From the NCBI GenBank assembly GCA_031550755.1, contig JAVBOJ010000010.1, positions 1 through 53,814 on the forward strand: a stretch of DNA of 53,814 nt, written 5' to 3'. The stretch comes from JAVBOJ01 sp031550755. GTDB lineage: Bacteria; Bacillota; Clostridia; Oscillospirales; UBA929. Under the pieces are notes generated by a model. The model was given only the letters and a program-made list of their open reading frames with translations. It searched no databases and was not told where the DNA came from. Position 1 is the first letter of the stretch; each line of letters starts with the position of its first letter. This document shows positions 6,878-15,656 of this stretch, piece after piece. A program made the position numbers and the translations under genes.

Positions 6878-7747
6878 ATGAAACGTTCTCTCTCCCAATA
6901 CGCGCTGGATTATCTCGTCATCACGCTGGGCTCGGCGCTGATGGCGGTGTCGGTCGTGTGTTTTTTGGATCCGCAAAACATTGTGCCGGGCGGCGTGACG
7001 GGCTTGGCCATGATGGTCAATCACCTCTACAGCGCCCTGCCTATTGGCATGACCATCCTGATTATCAACCTGCCGCTGTTTATTTTGAGCTGGCGGTTCG
7101 CCGGACGCCGGTTTTTGCTGTACACCATTTACGGCACGGTGGTCTCCTCGGTATTCATCGACCTCGGCGCGCATATTTTGCCCATCATTCAGGTGGAGCC
7201 GTTGCTGGCAGCCATTTTCGGCGGACTGACGCTGGGCGCGGGGCTGGGGCTGGTCTTTACCCGGGGCGCCACCACCGGCGGCACCGATGTGGCCGCGCGG
7301 CTGCTCAAGCTGATTTTCCGCCATATGCAGATGGGGCGGCTGATGCTTTGCGTGGACGCCGTGATCATCGCGCTGGCCGGGCTGGTGTTCGGCAAGGTCG
7401 AAAACGTGATGTACGCCGTCATCTGTCTCTATGTCGGCACCCAGATCATGGACGCCATTCTCTACGGGCTCAACACCGCCAAGGTGGCGTATATCATCTC
7501 CGACCACCCCGAGCGGGTGGTGGGTGCCATTTCCGAGCATCTGGACCGGGGTGCCACCCTGCTGCAGGGCGAGGGCGGCTATACCGGCAACCCCAAAAAG
7601 GTCATCCTCTGCGCCGTCAAGCGGCAGCAGATCGCGCTGCTCAAAGAGGTGGTCAAGACCGCCGATCCGGCGGCGTTTCTCATCCTGTCGGAGGCGCACG
7701 AGGTGCTGGGCGAGGGGTTCCGGGAGTACGACAAGCACGCGCTATAA
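6878..7747 (+). CDS. YitT-family membrane protein
   Basis: 289 aa. Five to six hydrophobic helices fill the first 180 residues (YLVITLGSALMAVSVVCFL; GGVTGLAMMVNHLYSALPIG; GLTLGAGLGLVFTRGATTGG), followed by a soluble C-terminal domain (DUF2179 type, about 195-285) with GATLLQGEGGYTGNPKKVIL. The GxTTGGTDVAA stretch after the third helix is typical. Function is not established for this family; several paralogues per genome are normal in Firmicutes. The start follows CTGGGGTGGTG. It is followed by a bidirectional terminator. Confidence 0.88.
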   Translation: MKRSLSQYALDYLVITLGSALMAVSVVCFLDPQNIVPGGVTGLAMMVNHLYSALPIGMTILIINLPLFILSWRFAGRRFLLYTIYGTVVSSVFIDLGAHILPIIQVEPLLAAIFGGLTLGAGLGLVFTRGATTGGTDVAARLLKLIFRHMQMGRLMLCVDAVIIALAGLVFGKVENVMYAVICLYVGTQIMDAILYGLNTAKVAYIISDHPERVVGAISEHLDRGATLLQGEGGYTGNPKKVILCAVKRQQIALLKEVVKTADPAAFLILSEAHEVLGEGFREYDKHAL

Positions 7748-7795
7748 ACTTCCTTTGAAAGCCTGATGGCTTCCAAAGGATTTGGAACAAAGATA

Positions 7796-7826
7796 TTTTT
7801 TGGCCGGAGTGAATCCGGCCAAAAAA
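7796..7826. terminator. Bidirectional rho-independent terminator
   Basis: TTTTTTGGCCGGA (7796-7808) and TCCGGCCAAAAAA (7814-7826) are perfectly complementary over 13 bp with loop GTGAA. T-runs exist in both directions. It separates yitT from the TIR gene, so the latter must have its own promoter in the remaining 47 bp or rely on read-through. Confidence 0.85.
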
Positions 7827-7873
7827 TAAACAATTGCGGGGGTTGGAGTACGCAGTACGAAGGAGGCTACATA

Positions 7874-8632
7874 ATGAAAGTTTTTATCAGCTGGTCGGGC
7901 AAGGGAAGTCTCAGCCACCGGGCGGCGGAGCTTCTGCGCGAGTGGATTCCCATGGTGGTGCAGTCGGCGGTTCCGTGGATTTCCAGCGAGATCAGCGCGG
8001 GGCAGATTTGGAACAACGAGGTCAACCGCCAGCTGGCATCCACCGAAATCGGCATTCTCTGCGTCACGCGCGAAAATTTCGCTGCGCCATGGCTGATTTT
8101 CGAGGCCGGCGCGCTGGCCAAGGGGATGGAGCAAACCCGGGTCATCCCGCTGCTTATTGACCTCAAGCAGTCGGACATCACAAACAGCCCGCTGACCAGT
8201 TTCCAGAGTAAGACCCTCGACCGGGCGGGGTTGTTCGAGCTGCTGCGCGATATCAACGAGCTTTGCGGGCAAAAGCTCCCCGCCGAGGCGCTGCAAGCAG
8301 TGTTTGATGCACTGTGGCCCCGGTTCGAGACTGGCTGGGCGCGCATAAAAAAAGAGCTGGCCGCCCCGAAGGAGGCCCCGCCCCGGCGGGAGGCCGCCGA
8401 TATTCTGGAGGAGGTGCTCTCACTCACCCGCGACATGTACTCCAAGCTGTCCGGTCGCATCGACCAGCTGGAGTTCGTGGCCGAGGGCAAGAGCGCGTGG
8501 GAGGTCATGAACAATGAGATCGGGTTCTTGACGGCCAAGAAGCGGCATGAGCTTTCCCCCGAGGACAGGGAGACTGTACTCTCCGCTTTCCGCGAGTGGG
8601 AAAAAGAACAGGGGGAAGCCCCCGCGGAATGA
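7874..8632 (+). CDS. Stand-alone TIR-domain protein
   Basis: 252 aa. An N-terminal TIR domain fills about residues 1-150: MKVFISWSGKG as strand A, PWISSEISAGQIWNNEVNRQ, GILCVTRENFAAPWLIFEAG as the alpha-C region with E77 at the position of the catalytic glutamate of NADase TIR domains, then VIPLLIDL. The C-terminal 100 residues are charged and helical (EEVLSLTRDMYSKLSGRIDQ), possibly a sensor or oligomerisation part. ATG 7874 follows AGGAGG (7861-7866). Bacterial TIR proteins of this class hydrolyse NAD in anti-phage defence, but no ThsA, SIR2, cyclase or other partner gene is adjacent: upstream is yitT behind a terminator, downstream a convergent transporter 1 bp away. Defence role is inference. 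Confidence 0.82.
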   Translation: MKVFISWSGKGSLSHRAAELLREWIPMVVQSAVPWISSEISAGQIWNNEVNRQLASTEIGILCVTRENFAAPWLIFEAGALAKGMEQTRVIPLLIDLKQSDITNSPLTSFQSKTLDRAGLFELLRDINELCGQKLPAEALQAVFDALWPRFETGWARIKKELAAPKEAPPRREAADILEEVLSLTRDMYSKLSGRIDQLEFVAEGKSAWEVMNNEIGFLTAKKRHELSPEDRETVLSAFREWEKEQGEAPAE

Positions 8633-8633
8633 C

Positions 8634-9575
8634 CTACAATATCCAGCCCAGCGCCAGCGTCACCAGTGGAATCCACGCCAGCGACACCAGCGTGGACAGG
8701 GTCAGCATCTGCGACGCCAGCTCGTAATCCGCGCCGGCGTTGCGCGCCATGATGACCCCCTGGCTCATCACCGGCATGGCCGACAGCATGGTATACACCG
8801 CCGTCATATCCGGCGGCGCGCCCAGCAGCAGACACGCCCCCAGCGTCAGCCCCGGCATGATCACAAGCCTCCCGGACAGCGCCAGCCACCCCTCGCGGGG
8901 GACGCGCAGGGAGGCTTTTCCCATGCGCGAGAGCGCCGCGCCGGTGGTCAGCAGCGAGATCGGCACCGTCAGCCCGCCGAGATAGGTCAGCGCCGACAGC
9001 GCAAACGGCGGCAGTTGGATGCCCGACAGGACAATCGCAAGACCCGCCAAAAAGCCCAGCAGCGGTGGCGAAAAAATCTTTTTGAGGAGGCCGCCGGACT
9101 TCCCTGCCCCGCCGCCGTCGCGCAGGATGCCCAAATTGCCCAGCGTCCAGAAAATCACCGTATTGGACGGGAAATAGGTCACCACCCACGGCAGCGCCTC
9201 CTCGCCGAACAGCGCCTGAATGACCGGCAGACCGATAAACACCGCGTTGGACATGGAAAACATCATGCAAAAGACGCCCCGGCGGGTCGAAGGGACGCGA
9301 AACAGGCGGCAAAGCCCCATCGCCAGCGCATAGCCGATCAACAGCACGGCGAACGGCAGCAGCAAAAACCACCCGGTTTCTCCCAGAAAATCGACCGACA
9401 GACGGGAGATCGTGGTGGTGCAAAGCAGGGCCGGAATGGCAAAGCCGATGGCGATACGCGACAGGGTTTTTTCCACCGCGTCGGTCAGCACGCCCCGCCG
9501 GGCCATCAGCACCCCGACCAAAATCAACACCAGCAGCATGAGCACCCCTTGCAGGGCATCGGAAAGCGACGGCAT
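8634..9575 (-). CDS. AEC-family (auxin efflux carrier-type) transporter
   Basis: 313 aa, about ten hydrophobic helices in two inverted five-helix halves, as usual for AEC/BASS-fold permeases (family length 300-320). Signs: FCMMFSMSNAVFIGLPVIQA in helix 4, LGNLGILRDG mid-protein, and GLTLGACLLLGAPPDMTAVY with AMPVMSQGVIMARNAGADYE near the end. The substrate is probably an organic acid such as malate, unproven. It is the last gene of the minus-strand run after cytidine deaminase (12-bp gap), with an AAGGAGAT ribosome binding site, and ends 1 bp from the stop of the convergent TIR gene. Confidence 0.88.
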   Translation of the reverse strand: MPSLSDALQGVLMLLVLILVGVLMARRGVLTDAVEKTLSRIAIGFAIPALLCTTTISRLSVDFLGETGWFLLLPFAVLLIGYALAMGLCRLFRVPSTRRGVFCMMFSMSNAVFIGLPVIQALFGEEALPWVVTYFPSNTVIFWTLGNLGILRDGGGAGKSGGLLKKIFSPPLLGFLAGLAIVLSGIQLPPFALSALTYLGGLTVPISLLTTGAALSRMGKASLRVPREGWLALSGRLVIMPGLTLGACLLLGAPPDMTAVYTMLSAMPVMSQGVIMARNAGADYELASQMLTLSTLVSLAWIPLVTLALGWIL

Positions 9576-9587
9576 ACAGATCTCCTT

Positions 9588-9980
9588 TTATAAAAAATCC
9601 GGCCCGAACGAATGCGGCAGAAGCTCAGAAAGCGTCCACGACACGAGCCCGCCCTCCGGCGTCCTGCCGAGTACCCGCAGTCCGGGCGAAAATTCGCGCA
9701 ATACTTGCCGGCAGATCCCGCACGGCGGACAGGCCGCGGCGCGGGACGCGGCAATCGCGATGGCGACAAAGGCGCGCTTGCCGGCGCAGACGGCGCGGGC
9801 GACCGCCACCCGTTCGGCGCACAGGGTCGCGCCGTAGCTGGCGTTTTCCACATTGACGCCGCAAAACACCTCGCCGTCGGCGCACAGCAGCGCCGCGCCC
9901 ACCGAAAACCCCGAATAAGGCGCATAGGCCATCGGCAAGCTGCCGATGGCCTTTTGCATCAGTTCAAAATCGGTGAGCAT
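9588..9980 (-). CDS. cdd: Cytidine deaminase
   Basis: 130 aa. Zinc-dependent hydrolytic deamination of cytidine and deoxycytidine to uridine forms in pyrimidine salvage. The catalytic set is intact: CAE (C54, E56) and PCGIC (C87, C90), plus the substrate-binding PYSGFSVGAAL and NVENASYG segments. Length fits the tetrameric bacterial enzymes. It starts 1 bp after the upstream membrane-protein stop and is probably translated from the same mRNA. Confidence 0.93.
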   Translation of the reverse strand: MLTDFELMQKAIGSLPMAYAPYSGFSVGAALLCADGEVFCGVNVENASYGATLCAERVAVARAVCAGKRAFVAIAIAASRAAACPPCGICRQVLREFSPGLRVLGRTPEGGLVSWTLSELLPHSFGPDFL

Positions 9981-9981
9981 C

Positions 9982-10605
9982 TCAGGCCTGCGGCGGCGCG
10001 GGCGGCTCCTGCTGGGAACCGGGCGCCGGGGCGTAATACTGCTGCTGGGGCTGCTGCGCCTGCGGCGGCGGGGGATACTGCCCCGGCTGGCCGTAAGGCG
10101 GCGGAGAATGCGGCGCGGGATAGGGCTTGGGCTGTTTGCCCATCACCTTGCCGCGGATGATAAAAAATCCGACGGGGTGAAGGAACGCCAGCAGGGTGGC
10201 GTTTTGGGGGCTGACCTGCTTGAAGATGGGCATGGACGCGAGCGACACGGCGGCGTAGATGCCGAGCAGCGCCAGCCAAAAGCCCACAAAGGGAATCAGC
10301 GGTAGAAGCAGCACGGCATACAGCGCGACTAAGTACCACGAGGTTTGATTGAGCTTCATTTTGCCCGCCTGCATGTCGGGCACCAGCAAACCAAGCAGAT
10401 ACAGATTGGCGACGGGGATCCACGCCAAAAACGCCTTGTCGGCCGCCGGACTGCGCTTGCCCACCTCATACAGGCCAAGCGCCATGAGCACATGCAAGCC
10501 CGCGGCCACCAAACAGCCCAGCACGATCAGCACGATGACGAGCGCGCTCGGCCCGGTACGGTATACGCTGCCGCCGAACAGATCGGCCAAATCACCAAGA
10601 CCCAT
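9982..10605 (-). CDS. Small membrane protein with Pro/Gln-rich C-terminal tail
   Basis: 207 aa. Four hydrophobic helices (about residues 19-42, 60-78, 88-115 and 140-152) carry the motif KAFLAWIPVANLYLLG, which occurs in small helical membrane proteins of unknown role in Firmicutes. The last 50 residues are low complexity, rich in P, Q, Y and A (PPPYGQPGQYPPPPQAQQPQ), and probably disordered in the cytoplasm. It has its own promoter at 10647-10676 and leads the cdd-AEC transcription unit. Function unknown. Confidence 0.75.
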   Translation of the reverse strand: MGLGDLADLFGGSVYRTGPSALVIVLIVLGCLVAAGLHVLMALGLYEVGKRSPAADKAFLAWIPVANLYLLGLLVPDMQAGKMKLNQTSWYLVALYAVLLLPLIPFVGFWLALLGIYAAVSLASMPIFKQVSPQNATLLAFLHPVGFFIIRGKVMGKQPKPYPAPHSPPPYGQPGQYPPPPQAQQPQQQYYAPAPGSQQEPPAPPQA

Positions 10606-10622
10606 GAAAAAACCTCCTTATT

Positions 10623-10676
10623 ACTTGGATACCTTAACTGTATCCAAGTATAGCACCGGGACAAGGCACACGTCAA
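10623..10676 (-). promoter_or_regulatory. Promoter overlapped by a perfect 10-bp palindrome
   Basis: On the minus strand TTGACG (10676-10671), an 18-bp spacer and TATACT (10652-10647) precede the membrane-protein gene. ACTTGGATAC and GTATCCAAGT (10623-10632, 10640-10649) form a perfect inverted repeat with a 7-nt loop that covers the end of the -10 and the expected start of transcription. Could be an operator or a 5' UTR hairpin. Confidence 0.7.
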
Positions 10677-10696
10677 TTGACATTTGGAAAATCCCT

Positions 10697-12064
10697 CTAT
10701 TTTCCCACACAAAACCGGTCAAAAATCGTTTTGATGATCTCCTCACTGATGAGCTTGCCGGTAATTTCGCCCAGCGCCTCCAGCGCCTGTTCGGCATCCA
10801 TCAGGGCGGCATCGGGCGTCAGCCCCGCCTCCAGCGCACCGGCGGACAGCGCAGCCGATTTGGACGCACGCAGCACCGCCTCGGCATGGCGCAGATTGGT
10901 CAGCACGCCGCCGTCATACGGCAGGGCGTTTGTCTCGAACATCCGGCGCACCATGGAGGACAAGGCGTCCAGCCCCGCCCCGGTCTTGGCGGACACCGGG
11001 CAGACGTACAAAAACGCGGCCTCCAGCAAATCCAGATCGGCGCGGCGCGGCAGGTCGGATTTGTTCAGCAGGACAATTGACGGCACACCCCGCGCCAAAT
11101 CCATCACGGCGCGGTCGTCGTCGGTCAGCTCCTGCGACCCGTCAATGACCAAAAAAATCAGTCCGGCATTTTTGGCGGCGTCTCGCGCCCGCGCAACCCC
11201 TTGCCGCTCAATCTCATCCGGCGTTTCACGAAGACCGGCGGTGTCGGTCAGCTTCAGCCAGACGCCGCCCAGATGCGCCGATTCGGTCAGGGTGTCGCGG
11301 GTGGTGCCCGGCAGGGCGGTCACGATGGCCCGCTCGTAGCCCAGCAGGGCGTTGAGCAGCGAGGATTTTCCCACGTTGGGCCGCCCGAGGATGGCCACGC
11401 GCACCCCCTCGCGCAGGATCCGTCCGCGTTCATAGGTGCCGTGCAGCGCCGTCAGCTCGCCGGCCACCGCCCGCAGCGCCGCCGCCATGTCGGCGCGGGT
11501 GTCCGGCTCAATGGCGTCGTCGGGGAAGTCCACAGCGGCGTGAAACCGTGCGCACAGCGCGGTCAGCGCGTCATACGACCGCCCCAGCGCCGCCGACATG
11601 ACCCCTTCCACCTGCCCGGCGGCGTGGCGCGCGGCGTCGGCCGTCTCGGCCGAGACCAGATCGACCACCGCCTCGGCCTGGGTGAGATCCATCCGCCCGT
11701 GCAGAAAGGCGCGTTTGGTGAACTCGCCGGGACGAGCCGGGCGCGCCCCGTTGTCGTAAATCACCCGCAGCGCCTCGGACAGCAAGGCCGGAGAGCCGTG
11801 ACAGTGGAACTCCACCACGTCCTCGCCGGTGTAGCTGCCCGGTGCGCGGAAGACCACCGCCATGGCGGAATCGAGGGTGCGCCCCGCGCCGTCGATGAGC
11901 TGGCCGCGCACCAGACAGCGGCTGGCAAAGTCGGAAAGATCCAGCCCGTCGTGCGCCGCAAACACTTGGGCGGCAATGGATATCGCCCGATCTCCCGAGA
12001 GGCGAATAATGCCGATGGCGCCCTGCATGGGCGGGGTGGCCAGCGCCGCGATGGTATCGTACAT
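10697..12064 (-). CDS. mnmE: tRNA-modifying GTPase MnmE (TrmE)
   Basis: 455 aa. With MnmG it forms cmnm5U at tRNA wobble position 34. Domains in order: N-terminal formyl-THF-binding domain (DTIAALATPPMQGAIGIIRL..., VEFHCHGSPALL), helical domain, inserted G domain with GRPNVGKSSLLN, DTAGLRET and NKSD, and the C-terminal CVGK with the catalytic cysteine. Full length. It starts 12 bp after the DUF4340 gene and may be co-transcribed with the ABC operon. MnmG, usually next to it, is not nearby. Confidence 0.97.
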   Translation of the reverse strand: MYDTIAALATPPMQGAIGIIRLSGDRAISIAAQVFAAHDGLDLSDFASRCLVRGQLIDGAGRTLDSAMAVVFRAPGSYTGEDVVEFHCHGSPALLSEALRVIYDNGARPARPGEFTKRAFLHGRMDLTQAEAVVDLVSAETADAARHAAGQVEGVMSAALGRSYDALTALCARFHAAVDFPDDAIEPDTRADMAAALRAVAGELTALHGTYERGRILREGVRVAILGRPNVGKSSLLNALLGYERAIVTALPGTTRDTLTESAHLGGVWLKLTDTAGLRETPDEIERQGVARARDAAKNAGLIFLVIDGSQELTDDDRAVMDLARGVPSIVLLNKSDLPRRADLDLLEAAFLYVCPVSAKTGAGLDALSSMVRRMFETNALPYDGGVLTNLRHAEAVLRASKSAALSAGALEAGLTPDAALMDAEQALEALGEITGKLISEEIIKTIFDRFCVGK

Positions 12065-12076
12065 GAAAACCCTCCG

Positions 12077-13489
12077 TTACTCGATTTTTCCGCCGTTGTC
12101 CACAATGCGCAGCTTCTCCAAAAATGCCGCCACCGACGCCCGCGCCACGGTAAATTCCGCCGGTGCGCCGTCTATTTTGGCGGCCAGATACCGCTCGTTG
12201 ACCGGGAAAAGCGCCATGACGGCCTGCCTGCCGTCCCAAAAATGAAGGGTCACGCGCAGCACCGGCTCACCGACGGGCTGCTCCCCCGCTCTGTCGGCCA
12301 GCGTGAGCTGCAACAGCGCGGCGTACAGCCGCTTTCCGTTGGTATCCAAGATCTCGCGCCCGTCCAGAGAGACCCGGAGGGCCTCCCCTTCCCACGAAAA
12401 TGCCAGCACGCGGGTGGCGTCCGGCAGCTCGATCGTGACCGTGGAAACCTCTTCAATGGGATAGATCCAGAGCAATTTTGAGAGAATTTCCGGGGTATGC
12501 AGGTTTAAAAATTGATAATTCCTCATTTCGTCCACCAGGACGCTGTTTTTGCCCTCAATCATGACGTACCGCCCGGGAAAGCTGCTGCCCGGCCAAAACC
12601 CGCCGATGAGCAGCCGCCGCGTGACGCCGTCGGCCAGCTCCACCTCCAGCGAGTACGGCTCGTCCAGCCCGTACTTCTTCAGGTCGGAGGGCTCGTCCTC
12701 AATCACCAGCGACGGACGGATGTTCGCCAATGCGTCGATGACCCGCTCGTTGAGGCTGTAGTCGTTGGCGCGGTGGGTCACCGGCTCGGTGACCAAAAAC
12801 CGGGCGGGCTCCAGCGGATCCAGCTCGTCGTCGGCCAGCCGCCGAAAGGCGTAGGTTTCGCGCCCAACCACCCGCACCCGCCGGACGGCGGCGCCGAGGT
12901 CGCCGGCGTAGTCGGACAGGTCGGGCCAAAAGCGCAGGTCGCGCAGCTCCGGTTCGCGGCGGCTGAGCGCCGCGCCGGTCTCCGCCGGGATGACATAAAT
13001 CGGCTCGGCGTCCGCGACGCGGGCATACCAGCCGTCGCCCAGCGGCGTCTTGCCGCCCAGCTCCAGCGTGACGGTTCGCCCTCCCGCCGTGACGCTCCAG
13101 ACGACCGCCGGCGGGCGCAGACCCCAGTCGGCTAGCAGCTCCTCACCGGGGGGCTCCGGCGTCAGCAGACGACCCGTGACCGACACCGCCGCCGCCGCCA
13201 CGGTGCGCAGTTCTTCCGGCCGATAGGAAAACCCCAGCCGCGCCGGGGTCAGCGCGAAGCCGCCGGGCGAGCGGGTCAGGGTGTAGTCCAACCCGTCCGC
13301 CGGGGCGATGCGGATGGCCGACACGCTCTCCACCGATTGTGCCACAAGGGAAACCGCCGCATCCGGCGCGATTGGCGACGGCGACGAAAATTCCTCCGGC
13401 AGGGTGGAGGACAGCGCCCACACGGCGCCCAGCAGTACCGCCAGCACCCCGCCGGCCACCGCGAGAGGTCGCCCAAATCCGGCGCTCAC
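12077..13489 (-). CDS. DUF4340-domain protein of a GldAFG-like ABC system
   Basis: 470 aa from a GTG start whose GTGA overlaps the stop of the upstream GldG-like gene (GGAGG ribosome binding site 6 nt ahead). One N-terminal membrane anchor (PLAVAGGVLAVLLGAVWAL) is followed by a large extracytoplasmic part with the repeats typical of DUF4340 (LADWGLRPPAVVWSVTAGGR; DLKKYGLDEPYSLEVELADG). DUF4340 proteins regularly accompany GldG-like proteins. Exact role unknown; probably a periplasmic-side partner of the transporter. Confidence 0.82.
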   Translation of the reverse strand: MSAGFGRPLAVAGGVLAVLLGAVWALSSTLPEEFSSPSPIAPDAAVSLVAQSVESVSAIRIAPADGLDYTLTRSPGGFALTPARLGFSYRPEELRTVAAAAVSVTGRLLTPEPPGEELLADWGLRPPAVVWSVTAGGRTVTLELGGKTPLGDGWYARVADAEPIYVIPAETGAALSRREPELRDLRFWPDLSDYAGDLGAAVRRVRVVGRETYAFRRLADDELDPLEPARFLVTEPVTHRANDYSLNERVIDALANIRPSLVIEDEPSDLKKYGLDEPYSLEVELADGVTRRLLIGGFWPGSSFPGRYVMIEGKNSVLVDEMRNYQFLNLHTPEILSKLLWIYPIEEVSTVTIELPDATRVLAFSWEGEALRVSLDGREILDTNGKRLYAALLQLTLADRAGEQPVGEPVLRVTLHFWDGRQAVMALFPVNERYLAAKIDGAPAEFTVARASVAAFLEKLRIVDNGGKIE

Positions 13490-14952
13490 AGATGCCTCCG
13501 GCGGTGCCACACCCAATATCCGGCGGCCAAAATGCCCAGCGGCAGGAGGACGACCAGCGCCCAGAAAAAGAAGACATTGTCCCGCTGGGTGTTGGTCATT
13601 CGGTTGTCGGCGTAGGACTTGGCCGGGATGCGCACGGTCTGTCCGGCCTCGGTCATGTACGAAAGAAGGCCGCTCATCAGGCTGCCGTTGAGAAAACGGT
13701 CGCCGTAGTCCACCGTCAGCGACACAGGCAGCAGCAGCACCCGGGCGGGGCGGGCGGCTCCCTGCACACTGTACCGGGTCTCCTCGCAGAGCGCCGCGAT
13801 GACAAACGGGCCGGGGGTATCGTCGGCCCGGCGGGCCGGTTCGGTCGTCCGGCTGTCGGCCGAAATGAGTCGGGCGTAAGAGGTTTCGGAGGTGAACAGC
13901 AGCGGAGATAGCGCCCGGTCGCCGGACGCGTCGCCCGTCCAGACCGAGGTGATGGGGCGGCTCATGGAGGTGACGGCGTACAGCGACGAATGCAGAAACG
14001 GCTCGGTGACGGCGTGCTCGGCCAGCTGGGGGATGAGATACAGCGGGCTTTGGATGGCCTGCGCGTCGTCCATGACAAAGCGGTCGGCGAGCTGCATGCC
14101 CCATGCCGCCAAAAACCGTTCCAGCACGGGGAGTCCCGGCGTCGCCTGATCGACCGCGACGAGGACGCTGCCGCCGTTTTTGAGATAGTCGTCCACCAGA
14201 GCGATTTCCGCCCCGGTAAAATCGGCCATGGGCGCGGAGATGATGAGCGCCGACGCGCCCTCCGGCAGGGCGGCGCGGGCCAGATCAACCGTCTCGGTTT
14301 CGTAATTGCCGGCTTGCAGCAGGGCCAGCAGCGTCTCCTGCGGGGTCTCGCCGTGACCCTCGGTGAAGACGGCCCTGGGCAGGGTGTCGGCGGTGACAGA
14401 CAGCAACGCCCCCGTGACGGCCTGATCGATTTGTAGGCCGTTGACCGTCAGGCCGACCTGAATGCCCAGACCGTACGAGTCGTACTCCGGCGTGACCGAA
14501 AACAGCTCGGTGAGGCCGAGGACTTTGTGACGCTTTTCGGTGGCCGCGATGATGTCGTAACGCGAAAGCTCGCCGCCCTCCGGCTTATATTTTTGCAGCA
14601 GACCGGCGTTGAGCTCGGGGTCGAGGTAAAATACCCGCAGCCGTCCGGCGGCGATGGTCTCGTATTTGCGCAGTGTCTCGCGCACGGCGGGCAGGTCAAA
14701 CCCGCCTGCGGTGATGGTTTCCATCTCGGCCTCGGTGGCCAGCACGTAGAGCTCCACCGACTCGGGCAGGGCGCGCAGCACGGCCTCGGTTTCGCCGGAG
14801 ATCTCGTAGATTTTTTCGGCGGTCATATCGGCCTTGAGATAAAACCGGTCGGTGAGCAGGGTGGCGAGCATGTTGACCAGCACGACGCCGGCAACAAACG
14901 CGGCGGTTAGCGCGGCGGAATACAAGCCGTAGGAAAGCCGTTTGTGTTTCAT
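13486..14952 (-). CDS. GldG-like ABC-associated extracytoplasmic protein
   Basis: 488 aa, starting MKHKRLSYGLYSAAL. A membrane helix near 13-33 is followed by LYLKADMTAEKIYEIS-type sequence and the ABC_transp_aux domain seen in GldG (AVFTEGHGETPQETLLALLQ; VDDYLKNGGSVLVAVDQATP), and a C-terminal helix (FFFWALVVLLPLGILAAGYW). Its start overlaps the permease stop by 4 bp (ATGA) and its end overlaps the DUF4340 start by 4 bp, so the four genes are translationally coupled. In Bacteroidetes GldAFG serves gliding; in Clostridia the substrate is unknown. Confidence 0.85.
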   Translation of the reverse strand: MKHKRLSYGLYSAALTAAFVAGVVLVNMLATLLTDRFYLKADMTAEKIYEISGETEAVLRALPESVELYVLATEAEMETITAGGFDLPAVRETLRKYETIAAGRLRVFYLDPELNAGLLQKYKPEGGELSRYDIIAATEKRHKVLGLTELFSVTPEYDSYGLGIQVGLTVNGLQIDQAVTGALLSVTADTLPRAVFTEGHGETPQETLLALLQAGNYETETVDLARAALPEGASALIISAPMADFTGAEIALVDDYLKNGGSVLVAVDQATPGLPVLERFLAAWGMQLADRFVMDDAQAIQSPLYLIPQLAEHAVTEPFLHSSLYAVTSMSRPITSVWTGDASGDRALSPLLFTSETSYARLISADSRTTEPARRADDTPGPFVIAALCEETRYSVQGAARPARVLLLPVSLTVDYGDRFLNGSLMSGLLSYMTEAGQTVRIPAKSYADNRMTNTQRDNVFFFWALVVLLPLGILAAGYWVWHRRRHL

Positions 14953-15656
14953 GCCGCCCACCGTTTCCGTTCCAGCGCGCGCACAGAGAGGAACAAAAAC
15001 AGCGCGCACACGCTGAGATAAAAGACGATGTCCGACAGCGAAAACAGCCCCGCGCGGAAGCTGTCAAACCGTCCGAACAGCGAGACAAAGCCCAAAATCC
15101 TCCGCAGCCAGGCAGCGCTGACCCCCGCCGACAGCATGTCGGTCACATAGAGCGCCAAAAAAATGCCCAGCGAGCCGACAGCGGCGACAAGCTGGCTTTC
15201 GGTCAGCGCGGAGACAAACAGGCCGATGGAAATATAGGCCGCCGCGGCGAAAAACAGGGCGGTATAATTGCCCACAATGGACGCGCCGTTTGGCGTGCCG
15301 TAGATCGAGACGAGGAAGGGGAAGATCAGCGTAAGGATCAGCGCCAGAACAAACACGCCCAGCGCCGCGAAAAATTTGCCCAGCACAATATCCCGCAGAC
15401 GCACCGGCGCGGTCAGCAGCAGTTGGTCGGTCTTCTGGCGCAGGTCTTCGGAAAACAGCCGCATGGTGAGCAGCGGCGTGGTGAACATCAGCGCCAGCAG
15501 CAGAAATCCGAACAGGCCGGACAAATCCGAGAAGGCAAAGCTGAGGTTGACCAGATAAAAATAGAGGTTCGCGGCCAGCAGGAACATGGCGATATACACA
15601 TAGCCCAGCGGCGCGGTGAAATAGGCGCGGAAATCGCGCTTAAACACAGCCTTCAT
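14949..15656 (-). CDS. ABC-2-type permease (GldF-like)
   Basis: 235 aa, six hydrophobic helices. Starts MKAVFKRDFRAYFTAPLGYV with AGGAGG upstream, and shows the TPLLTMRLFSEDLRQKTDQL-LLTAPV segment that marks the permeases of GldF/NosY type. ATGA overlaps at both ends join it to the ATPase gene and the GldG-like gene. Confidence 0.9.
   Translation of the reverse strand: MKAVFKRDFRAYFTAPLGYVYIAMFLLAANLYFYLVNLSFAFSDLSGLFGFLLLALMFTTPLLTMRLFSEDLRQKTDQLLLTAPVRLRDIVLGKFFAALGVFVLALILTLIFPFLVSIYGTPNGASIVGNYTALFFAAAAYISIGLFVSALTESQLVAAVGSLGIFLALYVTDMLSAGVSAAWLRRILGFVSLFGRFDSFRAGLFSLSDIVFYLSVCALFLFLSVRALERKRWAA

Noticed and set aside
12077..14104. 675-codon version of the DUF4340 gene
   Set aside because: The first 200 codons lie antisense-free but inside the GldG-like gene in another frame; GTG 13489 gives the 4-bp overlap and a membrane anchor at the right place.
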